Source: CAYPHJ01 sp964410485 (GTDB lineage: Bacteria; Desulfobacterota; Binatia; UBA9968). From it: 58,430 bases of DNA. Below, one piece after another: positions 23,351 through 32,816 of the stretch (its first letter is position 1; every line of letters begins with the position of its first letter). Where the stretch lies: assembly GCA_964410485.1 (NCBI GenBank), contig CAYPHJ010000016.1, positions 1 through 58,430 of the forward strand, given 5' to 3'. The translations under genes and the position numbers were made by a program. Below the pieces are notes generated by a model. It had not been told where the DNA came from. It was given only the letters and a program-made list of their open reading frames with translations, and ran no database searches.

Positions 23351-24616
23351 TCAGATGGTTCCATCTTGTTGCAGCTGTGCCAGGTCTGCCACGGTCATTT
23401 CCAGTTCGCCACAGTAAACTTCCTTGTTGTGCTCCCCGATGAGCGGCGCCCGGCGCCAGACCTTGCAGGCACCTTCGGAGAATTTGGCGAAACCTCCGGG
23501 ATAATCGAGCGCGATGCCCAGCTCGGGATGTTTGATCGATTGCCAGAAATCGCGCGCCTCGTGTTGCGGATCTTCGAAGATCTCTTTCACGGTTGCGACT
23601 GGATAACCGAGCATCTGCCGTTTGATCACTTCTTTGAAGAATTCAGCTTTTGTCAAGCCGGCAAAAAAGCGCGCGATCGGCTCCTCCATGCGATCAATTT
23701 CTTCCTGCGTAACCTGCGCGATGTCAAAGATTTTCCAATCTTTGGTCTTCAAGACATCCGGCGCCATATCAACACTGTCCATCCACTCCACGAGAGCCTG
23801 GTTGGTTCGCCTGCCTGCCTCTCCGCCATAAATAATGAAATTCAAATAACCATCCTTACACCGCCAAAACACGCGCATGCGCGCTCCGGTAATGCTCCTC
23901 CCAGTCATAAAAGATCCCGCGCGCTTCTCGACATGGCGGTTGAGGTCCCAAAAGGTATGGGCGTGGGAAAAGGCCCACAGCAAGCAGGCCTGAGCCGAGA
24001 CGTCGACTTGCTGCCCCTCCCCGGTCATTTGACGATGATAATGAGCGATTAGAGTCCCAATCGCGGCATAAGATCCGGTCCAACTGTAAGCCTGTGGGAA
24101 TGACACACGGAGCGGCGGACGGTCCGGATCGCCAGTGAGGGACATGCAGCCGCTAAGACCCATGATCTCGATATCCGAGGCTTTAAACTTGCTGTATGGG
24201 CCGTGCTGGCCAAAGGGGGTGATGGAAGTTACGACCACACGCGGGTTGATGCCGCTCAGCGCAGCATATCCAAGCTGCAAACCGTCCAAGTACCCGGGCA
24301 TGAAACTTTCCACAATGAAATCGGCTTTACCCGCAAGCTGCAAAAGAATCTCGCGCCCGCGCGCCGATTCCAAATTCAGGGTGATGCCGCGCTTGTTGTT
24401 GTTGAAGCCCAACCAGTAGAGGCTGTTCTCGGGATCCGCGTTGTTTTTGTAGAAAGGACCCAGTCGCCGCGCGGCGTCGCCGCCAGGGCGCTCAATCTTG
24501 ATGACGTCGGCGCCCAGATCACCCAAAATTTTGCCGCAGAGAAAACCGAGCTCATCGGTTAGATCGAGAACCCGATAAGGCGAAAGGAGCCCCTCTTCTC
24601 TGTTACTTGCGTCCAT
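23351..24616 (-). CDS. CaiB/BaiF (class III) CoA-transferase, proximal copy
   Basis: 421 residues. It has the same fold and order as its neighbour: YRVLDLTDELGFLCGKILGDLGADVIKIERP, NNNKRGITLNL, MPGYLDGLQLGYAAL, SLTGDPDRPP and GQQVDVSAQACLLWA with the catalytic Asp position. Together with the distal copy it may form a heteromer or act on two acids of one pathway. It begins just downstream of a strong minus-strand terminator, so it needs its own promoter or read-through from ubiD. Confidence 0.9.
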   Translation of the reverse strand: MDASNREEGLLSPYRVLDLTDELGFLCGKILGDLGADVIKIERPGGDAARRLGPFYKNNADPENSLYWLGFNNNKRGITLNLESARGREILLQLAGKADFIVESFMPGYLDGLQLGYAALSGINPRVVVTSITPFGQHGPYSKFKASDIEIMGLSGCMSLTGDPDRPPLRVSFPQAYSWTGSYAAIGTLIAHYHRQMTGEGQQVDVSAQACLLWAFSHAHTFWDLNRHVEKRAGSFMTGRSITGARMRVFWRCKDGYLNFIIYGGEAGRRTNQALVEWMDSVDMAPDVLKTKDWKIFDIAQVTQEEIDRMEEPIARFFAGLTKAEFFKEVIKRQMLGYPVATVKEIFEDPQHEARDFWQSIKHPELGIALDYPGGFAKFSEGACKVWRRAPLIGEHNKEVYCGELEMTVADLAQLQQDGTI

Positions 24617-24621
24617 GCGTC

Positions 24622-24653
24622 AAAAAAAAGGGCAGGGACGCGGCCCTGCCCTT
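24622..24653 (-). terminator. Rho-independent terminator after ubiD
   Basis: AAGGGCAGGG (24628-24637) pairs with CCCTGCCCTT (24644-24653). Read on the minus strand the stem is followed by eight T (24629-24622). It lies between the ubiD stop at 24683 and the CoA-transferase start at 24616, so it should end or attenuate ubiD transcripts. Confidence 0.88.
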
Positions 24654-24682
24654 GCAAAGATCAACTCACAATTGCGGCGCGT

Positions 24683-26260
24683 TTATCGTCCGGTACGGGC
24701 CAACGAGTGGACCCAGCCCTGCATGCGCGACTTGGCGTTCTGGATATCCTTCTCGGTAAAAAACTTCTTCAAGTCCACTTTATCCACCGGATAAACGGGC
24801 CGCATAAAGTCGCTCTCGTAGCCGAACGGCACGGTGGCATCGATGCCCATGCCGCCTTCAAACATGGTGTTCGACGCAGTCCACTCCTTCTCACCCGCAG
24901 TCATGCGTTCGGCAGGCATAAAGGTCTGGCCGCGGCCACCGGGCAGCGGGTTAATGATATCGGTCTTCGGATTCACCCGGGTGGTGAGGCACCAGATGAT
25001 ATCGTCCATGTCATAGATGTCCGTGTCTTCGCTTGCCGCAATGACCAGCCGTGATCCCTGAGAGGTCGCCAGTATGGCGGCCATGAAGTTACGCTGCCAG
25101 CCTTCGTCAATCTTGTTGCGCTTCTTTACCTGAATAATGGCTCCTCCCCAATCGGTCATGCAGTAGGGGATATTGACGTCGGTGATAATGCCGGGCTGCA
25201 TGCGCTCGCACAGCTCGAACATCGCGGCTTCGCGCACTGTTGTGTCGATGTTGTGATCATCGAGCGTGTGGACACCCAGGGTGAAGATAATTGGTTTGGA
25301 TTCGCGCTTGCGCGTGGTCACGGCGGTTACATGGAACGTTGGAGCTTTGTAGGCTTTGCCCATGTAGCCCGCCCACTCCGGGTGGAAGTGATACCGCCCC
25401 TGGACGCCGGCTTTCTCGGATTCGGCGGTTTCGAAACGGCGATCGCGTGGGTTGACGTATCCTTCGAGCACGACTTCGGCGTCAGCTACGGCCCATGCAT
25501 CGACGGTACGGGCCTTGACCAGACGCACAGGAGCGCCTTGGACCGCTCCGGCCATGGCCACTTCGTCGCAGCCCTGGGGCAAGATCACGTAATCAAAACC
25601 AGCACCGGCCATTAGGGTGCAGGCGGGAGGCAAGCCGAAGTTCATCGTGATCGGGATGAGCTTATTGTCGCGATAAAATTTAGTTACGACCTGCCACATG
25701 TGCGAGCCCGGAGAAATCTGGAATGTTCCCACATTGCCCCAACGGAAATTCATCCGGTTGTATCCCAGGTCTCTACCGCCGCCAAAGTACTCGCCGGCCA
25801 CCAACCGATTGCCGGACCCTACTGTTAACTCCGGCTCGATGGCGGTATGACGTATGGGAACGATGAACTCATTAACCTCGGCCGGCTTTTCGAAAACCTC
25901 CTCCTGGCACGGCGCATCCTTTCCATCAACCGTTACGGGCGGGAGCGGATGAGTTATTGCATAGGCGAGTTTGCGGGTACGGCCCTGGTGATCTTTCCAA
26001 CCGAACATTTTGTTGATGACGTTCATATCGCCAAAAAGGTTGGTAATGCAGCGGTGATAGGGCTTTGCCTTCACGTTGTTGAAAAGAATAGGGCAGCCGC
26101 CATCCAAAAGCTTTTGCACCCCGGTGATTTCCAGGTCGGGATTGACCTCTTTGTCACTTTCGATGATATCGCCTTCTTGTTTGAGCCACTCGATTGCGCT
26201 GCGCAAGTCTTTGATCGCTTCAGCCGGTGGTCGATCTTCTTTCACTGCCGGTTTCGCCAT
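24683..26260 (-). CDS. UbiD-family prenylated-FMN-dependent decarboxylase (second copy)
   Basis: 525 residues, clearly distinct from the copy at 14.3 kb. UbiD marks: SAIEWLKQEGDIIESDKEV, PILFNNVKAK, FGDMNVINKMFGW, then DAEVVLEGYVNPR (acidic pair of the catalytic region), FHPEWAGYMGKAY and DTDIYDMDDIIWCLTTR. It acts on aromatic or unsaturated acids; the substrate is unknown. The start at 26260 has ATG preceded by GGAGGCTAGC-like DNA. Downstream CoA-transferases on the same strand suggest activation or transfer of an acid in the same pathway. Confidence 0.9.
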   Translation of the reverse strand: MAKPAVKEDRPPAEAIKDLRSAIEWLKQEGDIIESDKEVNPDLEITGVQKLLDGGCPILFNNVKAKPYHRCITNLFGDMNVINKMFGWKDHQGRTRKLAYAITHPLPPVTVDGKDAPCQEEVFEKPAEVNEFIVPIRHTAIEPELTVGSGNRLVAGEYFGGGRDLGYNRMNFRWGNVGTFQISPGSHMWQVVTKFYRDNKLIPITMNFGLPPACTLMAGAGFDYVILPQGCDEVAMAGAVQGAPVRLVKARTVDAWAVADAEVVLEGYVNPRDRRFETAESEKAGVQGRYHFHPEWAGYMGKAYKAPTFHVTAVTTRKRESKPIIFTLGVHTLDDHNIDTTVREAAMFELCERMQPGIITDVNIPYCMTDWGGAIIQVKKRNKIDEGWQRNFMAAILATSQGSRLVIAASEDTDIYDMDDIIWCLTTRVNPKTDIINPLPGGRGQTFMPAERMTAGEKEWTASNTMFEGGMGIDATVPFGYESDFMRPVYPVDKVDLKKFFTEKDIQNAKSRMQGWVHSLARTGR

Positions 26261-26550
26261 CGCTAGCCTCCGATAAGGTAGAGTTTTTCCTACGAAAATT
26301 AGTCAGAAAAACGCCTGTCTCGCTCACTCAGAATCTGCAAAAACGCCTGGGCGCATTCGGATTATATTACGGGAGAGAACTCTTTGATCCTGGATGCTTA
26401 GACGTTGTTATCCTTATATGACACCGGGCGCAATGTCAACGTAGCCGGCAGGTTCGGTTGCCCGTTTTCGGGTCCCGGGTCTCGCGTTTGAGGAGGGTAA
26501 CTTGAGACTGAAAAATCGAAAACCGAAACTCTGTAGCGGGGCGGTTGCTC
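26261..26550. other. Divergent intergenic region with a GTCTCGCG-type repeat
   Basis: No gene is seen. GGTCCCGGGTCTCGCGTTTG at about 26470-26490 shares the core GTCCCGRGTCTCGCGTTT with 30032-30050. The region must serve the divergent ubiD and membrane-fusion genes. Confidence 0.5.
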
Positions 26551-26579
26551 TTTACACTTCAGATAGGGCTTGATATCAG
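26551..26579 (+). promoter_or_regulatory. Candidate sigma70-type promoter
   Basis: TTTACA (26551-26556), a 17-nt spacer, then TATCAG (26574-26579). It is about 40 nt upstream of the start of the large membrane fusion gene. Fit to consensus is moderate. Confidence 0.4.
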
Positions 26580-26619
26580 TCCTAGGATTCCCTTCAGCAC
26601 CATATGTCGGGAGAATGAA

Positions 26620-29600
26620 ATGACAGCTCCTTTAGTGCGTTCCAAGCAGGATTGGCTTCTTGGTGTGGGCCTTTTCTGCTTCTTTTTTTCCGGCGTCGCG
26701 GCCTTGATGTACGAAGTGGCCTGGGTGCGGTTGTTGACGCAGATTTTCGGTAACACGACTTATGCGATTGCGACTGTTCTGGCGGCATTTATGGCGGGTT
26801 TGGCGATCGGCAGCTATACCTTCGGCAAAATTGCCGATCAGCGGAAGAACGACTTCTTGCTCTACGGCATCCTCGAGCTGGGGGTTGGAATCTATGGCTT
26901 CCTGGTTCCCTGGCTATTCATCTTGGCTCAAAAGGCTTACGGGCCGATCTTTAGTCTGAACGAAACCCATCCTTTTTTGTTTAACCTGATACTATTTTTT
27001 CTTTCGTTTGCCTTACTGGTTTTCCCCACCTTGCTCATGGGTGCCACGCTTCCCGTTCTAAGCCGCTTTTTTGTACGTACATTCAGCGAATTAGGTCGCC
27101 GCGTGGGGGACCTTTATGCCACCAATACGCTGGGCGCTGTCCTGGGTTGCGCATTTGCGGGTTATCTTTTCATCCCCACGCTGGGCACGCGCCAGACGGT
27201 GTATCTTGCCGCGATCATTAATCTGGTGGTCGCTGGGGTGATTCTGGTCGTCGACCGGCTGCGCGAAAAACCTGCCGTGGAGATCGCTTTGGTGACCGCT
27301 TCACAGGCCGAGGCGGATTTAAGCCCCGAGGAAAGACCTTCACGCCTCGGTTGGATTATTTTGACTGCTTTTGCGTGTTCGGGTTTTGCGGCGCTGGTCT
27401 ATGAGAACGCCTGGGCAAGAGCCTTGACTCTGGTGATCGGCAGCTCCGTGTATTCGTTTACGACGATGCTGGTTACGTTCCTTATTGGCTTGTCCTTGGG
27501 CGGCTTTCTCTACGCGCGCTTGATGGCGGACCGCGACGTGCGCTTGAGCAGCTTCGGGTTGGTGCAGCTCTGGGTCGGGCTGGCAGCGCTCGCGACCATC
27601 CCCCTCTTTGAGCGATTACCGCTGATTTTTGTTCGCCTTCTCTCCGGTTTTGGAGATACTTTCAACGTCTTTCTCTCGGTTCAAATATTGCTGTCGGCGC
27701 TTGTCATGTTCGTGCCGACGGTGCTTTTGGGTTTCACCTTTCCGATGGTCGCGAAGCTCTTTACACAGAATCTTTACCGCGTGGGTAGCGGTGTCGGAAC
27801 CTCGTATGCGGCGAATACGGTGGGCGCTATTGCGGGGGCTTTCGCCGGGGGGTTTATCCTGATTCCGACCATAGGCGTACAAAACACAATCATTTTCGGC
27901 GTCGTCACAAACCTCTTAATCGGCTGGTTACTGGTTGTTGCCGACCCGCGATTATCGCGGTTGCCGCGAGTCGCTTTGGGAATGGCGGTGTTGATTCTGG
28001 CCATCCTGGTGCCGCTCAGGATGCCTCGTTGGGATGCCCATGTGCTCACCAGCGGGGTGACCATATATCACGATCGCTATGAGAACCTGCCGGTGGACTC
28101 GTTACGGCTCGAAGAGATGAGGCGCGACGAAATACTTTATTTCCGCGAAGGCCTGACGGCGACAGTGAGCGTTCATCGTATTTTTGGCAGCGACTATATC
28201 TATTTCAAATCCAACGGCAAGATCGACGGCTCTTACGGCGACGCCCTCAGCCAGTTAATGACGAGCTACATTCCCATGTTGCTTCATCCGAAAGCCGAGC
28301 GGGCCATTACCATCGGACTCGGCAGCGGCATGTCCGCCAAAGCGCTGGCGACCTTTGATACGCTGAAACAGATCGAGGTCATCGAGATCGAGCCGGCAAT
28401 GATCGAGGTGAGCAAATTTTTCAACCGCGTGTACGTGAAAATCGACTCTTTGCCGGTGGACATCAGCTTCATTGCCGGAAGGGAAGGGGACCCGCGTATC
28501 TGGTATGACGCCGATAAACATTTACTTCACTTCAACGGCATCATGGACGATGCAGAACGGTCTCGTTTACTGCAACTGTCGGAAAACGGCGACTACCGTG
28601 CCGCCATCGAGAGCCTGCATCGCAAGTCGCAAAATTCACGGCAGGGCGGCGTACTGGACGACAAGAGAGTACGGGTCATTCCCACAGACGGACGCAACTA
28701 CATCTTGGCAGCGCGCGGACGTTATGACGTGATCACAGCTGAGCCTTCCAATCCTTGGATTGCCGGCATCGCAAACTTGTATACGCAAGAATTTTATCAA
28801 GTCGTCAACTCGAAGCTGACCGACGATGGTATTTTCGGCCAATGGTTCCACAATTATTCGATGTCGCCCGACGATTTTCGCATGGTGTTTCGCACTTTTG
28901 TCGAGGCTTTCCCTTATGCTTCCGTGTGGAGCATGAAAGAAAGCGACTTCCTCCTCGTGGGCAGCAAGCGGGAACATCGCTTCGATTACGCGACCGTCAA
29001 GGCGATTTATGACAACAATCCCGGGCTCAGATCGGACCTGGAGTACCTGGGATTGTCGGATGTTTACGCGGTCCAAGGATTCTACCGTATGGATCGTGAA
29101 GCTCTCCTGGAATTCTCCAAGGGTGCCCAGATCAACACCGACGACGGCGGCGAACTCGAGTTTTCCGCGCCGAAGAGCCTGCGCCGGTCCACGACCGAAT
29201 TGAATCGCAGGCTCATGGAACCTTATGTCGTGGATTCTGCTCCATGGCTCAAGGCCAATCCCTTGCCGGTGCCGCAGGCGTTGCATCACTATTATATGGC
29301 GCAATCCTACGTCGCGAGCGCTGCATACAATCGCGCGCTGTACGAGATCGAGCAAGCACTTCAGTTGGATCCGACAAATCCCAGGTTTTATTTGTTGCAG
29401 ATGAAGGTTTTCCTGCAGCAGGACAGAAGCTCGGAAGCTGCCAAGGCCGCGTTCATCGCTTTGGAACGCTCGCGCGATACGATCCGTGACGTGTTGAGCA
29501 TGAGCGATGAATTTTACCTTCCGGAGGCGAAAGCCGTCTATGCCAAAGTGATCGAGATGGGCAGCCGCGAGGTTCTTCCGTATTTGGGATTGGGCAACAT

Positions 29601-30024
29601 CGCGCTTCACTCAGGCGATCACCAAGAAGCGGAAGAATGGTTTCGCCACGCACAAACCATATCACCGGATCATCCGGCCGTGCTGTTGGCGTGGGGCCGT
29701 TTGATGGCAGCGCGGGGAAACGCCGGCGAGGCAAAAGATTTTTTGGAAAGATCGAGAGCCAAGGGGGAAGAATCAGCCACACTTCACGGCGAGCTGGGGC
29801 AGGTTTATGCCGCACTCGGGATGTGGGACAAGGCGGCCGAAGCCTACCAAGACGCTCTACGACTGAGGCGCACCAGACACGACTGGCGCTTGCATCTGGC
29901 TCGTGCCTACCACCACCTGGGCAACATGAGGGAAGCCGAGCGGAAATATCGGGAGGTTCTGGCCTTGAGCCACGACAATGCCGATGCGGCCAAAGGACTG
30001 CAGGCTTTGGGCAAGCGGTTTTAG
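26620..30024 (+). CDS. Polytopic membrane/spermidine-synthase-like/TPR fusion protein
   Basis: 1134 residues from ATG 26620, which has GGGAG at 6 nt; the frame runs 25 codons further upstream without features. Residues 1-480 hold two tandem homologous membrane halves: FFFSGVAALMYEVAWVRLLT and FACSGFAALVYENAWARALT, each followed by a GLAIGSY/GLSLGGF helix. Residues about 560-770 form a spermidine-synthase-like Rossmann fold (TIGLGSGMSAKAL, VIEIEPAMIEV, TDGRNYI, AEPSNPWIAGI). The usual catalytic Asp-loop is replaced by EPSNPW, so polyamine synthesis is unlikely. About 75 extra residues split this fold (28435-28656). Residues about 890-1130 are TPR repeats. Function unknown; a lipid- or sugar-linked membrane transferase is one guess. 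Confidence 0.85.
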   Translation: MTAPLVRSKQDWLLGVGLFCFFFSGVAALMYEVAWVRLLTQIFGNTTYAIATVLAAFMAGLAIGSYTFGKIADQRKNDFLLYGILELGVGIYGFLVPWLFILAQKAYGPIFSLNETHPFLFNLILFFLSFALLVFPTLLMGATLPVLSRFFVRTFSELGRRVGDLYATNTLGAVLGCAFAGYLFIPTLGTRQTVYLAAIINLVVAGVILVVDRLREKPAVEIALVTASQAEADLSPEERPSRLGWIILTAFACSGFAALVYENAWARALTLVIGSSVYSFTTMLVTFLIGLSLGGFLYARLMADRDVRLSSFGLVQLWVGLAALATIPLFERLPLIFVRLLSGFGDTFNVFLSVQILLSALVMFVPTVLLGFTFPMVAKLFTQNLYRVGSGVGTSYAANTVGAIAGAFAGGFILIPTIGVQNTIIFGVVTNLLIGWLLVVADPRLSRLPRVALGMAVLILAILVPLRMPRWDAHVLTSGVTIYHDRYENLPVDSLRLEEMRRDEILYFREGLTATVSVHRIFGSDYIYFKSNGKIDGSYGDALSQLMTSYIPMLLHPKAERAITIGLGSGMSAKALATFDTLKQIEVIEIEPAMIEVSKFFNRVYVKIDSLPVDISFIAGREGDPRIWYDADKHLLHFNGIMDDAERSRLLQLSENGDYRAAIESLHRKSQNSRQGGVLDDKRVRVIPTDGRNYILAARGRYDVITAEPSNPWIAGIANLYTQEFYQVVNSKLTDDGIFGQWFHNYSMSPDDFRMVFRTFVEAFPYASVWSMKESDFLLVGSKREHRFDYATVKAIYDNNPGLRSDLEYLGLSDVYAVQGFYRMDREALLEFSKGAQINTDDGGELEFSAPKSLRRSTTELNRRLMEPYVVDSAPWLKANPLPVPQALHHYYMAQSYVASAAYNRALYEIEQALQLDPTNPRFYLLQMKVFLQQDRSSEAAKAAFIALERSRDTIRDVLSMSDEFYLPEAKAVYAKVIEMGSREVLPYLGLGNIALHSGDHQEAEEWFRHAQTISPDHPAVLLAWGRLMAARGNAGEAKDFLERSRAKGEESATLHGELGQVYAALGMWDKAAEAYQDALRLRRTRHDWRLHLARAYHHLGNMREAERKYREVLALSHDNADAAKGLQALGKRF

Positions 30025-30026
30025 CT

Positions 30027-30112
30027 CTCAGAGTCCCGAGTCTCGCGTTTCGAGTCTCGGGGTTCCCCCTTCCCGTGCGAAACCTAAGACCCGAGACCTG
30101 AGACTTGGAACA
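30027..30112. repeat. GAGTCTCG-type low-complexity block
   Basis: GAGTCCCGAGTCTCGCGTTT and CGAGTCTCGG are followed by the inverted form ACCCGAGACCTGAGACTTGG. The core matches the block at 26.47 kb. It fills the gap before proC. Confidence 0.65.
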
Positions 30113-30131
30113 TTTCGACTAGGAGGTTCGT

Positions 30132-30950
30132 ATGTTGGCGCAGAAAGTTGCTGTGGTCGGTGCCGGCAAAATCGGAGCGGCAATTCTACGAGGCATCATC
30201 CGAGCCGGCCTTCTGGCCGAAGACCAAGTCATGGCCAGCGATGTCAGCGCCGCTCTGCGGCAAGCGGTCGCCGGGGAGCTCGGGATTGAAGTAGCGGCGG
30301 ACAACCGAAAGATATGCGAATTTGCCGATATTGTCGTTCTGGCGGTCAAGCCCCAGATCGTCGATCCGGTGCTCGAGGAGCTGGCCGCTGGGGTGGGCAA
30401 AGACAAGCTTCTGGTCTCCGTTGCCGCAGGTGTTCCTATTTCCAGAATAGAGGCAAAATTGACCGCCGGTGCTCGCGTCGTGCGCGTCATGCCGAATCTT
30501 CCTTGCGTGGCCGGGGCAGGCGCGTCCGCCTATGCTTCTGGAACGCACGCAACACCAAAGGATCTCGAACACGTTGCAGCTATCCTCAATAGTTTCGGCA
30601 TCGGTTTGGCGGTGGAAGAAAAATATTTAGACGCAGTGACGGGACTCAGCGGAAGCGGCCCGGCCTATGTGTTTCTCTTCATGGAAGCGCTGGTTGATGG
30701 CGGGGTCCACGTCGGCTTGCCGCGAGACGTAGCGCTAAAGCTCGCTTTGCAGACTGTTTACGGCTCGGCACGCATGGCTCTTGAGAGCGCCAAGCATCTT
30801 GGGGAGCTTAAAGACGAGGTGACCTCGCCAGGTGGCACTACCATTGCCGGGCTGTATGCGCTCGAACAACAAGGATTTCGTGGTGCCGTCATGGAAGCCG
30901 TCCTCAGCGCAACCCACCGTTCTCAGGAGTTAGGTAAGGGATCATCCTGA
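30132..30950 (+). CDS. proC: Pyrroline-5-carboxylate reductase
   Basis: 272 residues, the normal length of ProC, which makes L-proline from 1-pyrroline-5-carboxylate with NAD(P)H in the cytoplasm. N-terminal VAVVGAGKIGAAI is the dinucleotide-binding loop, VVLAVKPQ and RVMPNLPC are typical, and the C-terminal signature GLSGSGPAYVFLFMEALVDGG is followed by DEVTSPGGTTIAGL. AGGAGG lies 5 nt before the ATG. The SLC13 permease gene follows closely. Confidence 0.96.
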   Translation: MLAQKVAVVGAGKIGAAILRGIIRAGLLAEDQVMASDVSAALRQAVAGELGIEVAADNRKICEFADIVVLAVKPQIVDPVLEELAAGVGKDKLLVSVAAGVPISRIEAKLTAGARVVRVMPNLPCVAGAGASAYASGTHATPKDLEHVAAILNSFGIGLAVEEKYLDAVTGLSGSGPAYVFLFMEALVDGGVHVGLPRDVALKLALQTVYGSARMALESAKHLGELKDEVTSPGGTTIAGLYALEQQGFRGAVMEAVLSATHRSQELGKGSS

Positions 30951-30984
30951 AAAGATCAGCTTGGAATCGCGCCAAGCTATTTTC

Positions 30985-32766
30985 ATGACCCTCGATCAAA
31001 AAATCGTCTTCGCCATTCTTCTCGGCTCGTTGATTCTATTTGTTGTCGGATTGTGGCGTTATGACATCGTCGCGCTGCTTGCGCTGCTCGCCGTTACCCT
31101 AGCCGGCATTCTTCCCCCGGAAAATGCTTTTTCCGGCTTCGGTCATCCTGCCGTAATCACGGTCGCTGCTGTTTTGGTGGTCAGTCGCGGCTTGATGAAT
31201 TCGGGTGTGGTCGATGCCATCACGCGACTGCTATCCAAAGTCGGCGCCAACCGTACAGTGCAGGTGGCGAGCCTGACGGCTGTAGTGATGATCCTATCCG
31301 CATTTATGAACAACGTGGGCGCCCTCGCTCTGATGCTGCCTGTAGCGGTGCGCATGGCCCGTCAGAACAACCGGTCACCTTCTTTCCTTCTCATGCCCAT
31401 CGCCTTTGGCTCGCTGCTCGGAGGAATGACCACGTTGATTGGAACTCCGCCGAACATTATTATTTCGAACTTTCGCAACCAAACAGCGGACGCCCCGTTT
31501 CGGATGTTTGACTTTTCGCCGGTCGGCGTCGGTGTCGCTGTGGCCGGGCTAGCTTTCGTTGCGCTCATTGGTTGGCGCTTGATTCCCCAAAGACAGGGAC
31601 AAAGCTCACCGGAAGATTTGTTTCAGATCAAAGACTACATTGCCGAGGTTGCAGTTCCGGAAGGCTCAAAATTCATAGACAAGGCATTGTATGAACTGGA
31701 GACAATCAAGGACGTGGAGGTCACCATCCTCGGGCTGACGCGCGGCAGCCAGCGAGTCTTTGCGCCACAAAAGTTCGAGATTCTCCGATCTGGAGACGTG
31801 CTCATTGTACAAGCCGATTCGGATTCACTCAAAAGCCTGTTGGACATTGCCGGGTTGCAATTGGGTCAGAGTAAACCGGAGGCGAAAGACATACTGGGTT
31901 CGGATGAGGTAGGCGTGATGGAAGTGATCGTAACGCCCGACTCGCCTCTGGAAGGAAACACCGCATGGAGCTTCCAGCTGCGCTGGCGTTACGGAATCAA
32001 CCTTCTGGGTGTGGCCCGCGGTGGAGCGCGTCTCAGGGCGCGGCTTCGAGATATTCAGTTGAAGGCCGGAGACATCTTGCTCCTGCAAGGACCAATAGAT
32101 TCCCTGGTTCAGGCCCTGCCATCCCTTGGATGTTTGCCGTTGGCGGAGCGTGGGCTCCGTCTGGGACAGCCGCGGCGAGTGTTTCTCGCCGTGGGTATCT
32201 TTGCGATGGCGCTGGCGGCCGTGACTGCGAGCATATTGCCGGTACAAATCGCCTTTTGTGCAGCGGCCGTGGCGATGGTCGTGGTCGGGCTTATCTCACT
32301 GCGCGACGCTTATTCCAGTATCGAGTGGCCGATTATCGTGCTGTTGGGGGCGATGATCCCAGTCGGGAGCGCGCTGGAGTCGACCGGCGCGGCAAAGTTG
32401 GTGGCCGAGGCGTTGGTCGCCGTATCGGCATCCATGAGTCCGGTAGTGGTGCTGATCGTTCTATTGATAGTCACTATGTTCCTTTCGGACCTCATTAATA
32501 ACGCCGCCGCGGCCATCATCATGGCGCCGATTGGCATCGGCATCGCTCTGGCAGTCGGCGCGTCGGCGGATCCGTTTCTGATGTCGGTGGCGGTGGGAGC
32601 CTCGTGTGCTTTTCTCACTCCCGTGGGACATCAGTCAAACGCAATGGTGCTGGCCCCCGGCGGATACCGCTTTGGCGATTACTGGCGGATGGGACTGGTT
32701 CTCGAGCTACTGATCGTTGCCGTTTCGATTCCTTTGATCCTGAGATTTTGGCCGTTATATCAATAA
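30985..32766 (+). CDS. SLC13/DASS-type permease with two RCK_C (TrkA-C) domains
   Basis: 593 residues from ATG 30985. Two membrane halves (about 1-195 and 390-593) have hairpin-type signatures: MNNVGALALMLPVA, GTPPNIIISNFRN and later INNAAAAIIMAPIGI, with TPVGHQSNAMV. The soluble middle holds two RCK_C/TrkA-C-like domains (about 205-285 and 300-370: VAVPEGSKFIDKALYELE, VTPDSPLEGNTAWSFQLR). The family moves dicarboxylates, sulfate or similar anions with Na+. RCK_C domains are known in other proteins as regulatory ligand-binding sites, including for c-di-AMP. It follows proC and precedes a UspA gene on the same strand. Confidence 0.9.
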   Translation: MTLDQKIVFAILLGSLILFVVGLWRYDIVALLALLAVTLAGILPPENAFSGFGHPAVITVAAVLVVSRGLMNSGVVDAITRLLSKVGANRTVQVASLTAVVMILSAFMNNVGALALMLPVAVRMARQNNRSPSFLLMPIAFGSLLGGMTTLIGTPPNIIISNFRNQTADAPFRMFDFSPVGVGVAVAGLAFVALIGWRLIPQRQGQSSPEDLFQIKDYIAEVAVPEGSKFIDKALYELETIKDVEVTILGLTRGSQRVFAPQKFEILRSGDVLIVQADSDSLKSLLDIAGLQLGQSKPEAKDILGSDEVGVMEVIVTPDSPLEGNTAWSFQLRWRYGINLLGVARGGARLRARLRDIQLKAGDILLLQGPIDSLVQALPSLGCLPLAERGLRLGQPRRVFLAVGIFAMALAAVTASILPVQIAFCAAAVAMVVVGLISLRDAYSSIEWPIIVLLGAMIPVGSALESTGAAKLVAEALVAVSASMSPVVVLIVLLIVTMFLSDLINNAAAAIIMAPIGIGIALAVGASADPFLMSVAVGASCAFLTPVGHQSNAMVLAPGGYRFGDYWRMGLVLELLIVAVSIPLILRFWPLYQ

Positions 32767-32816
32767 GCCGGGTGTTAACTGCCGGCGTGGTTCTGTTTTC
32801 AAAGGCGAATCCAAAT

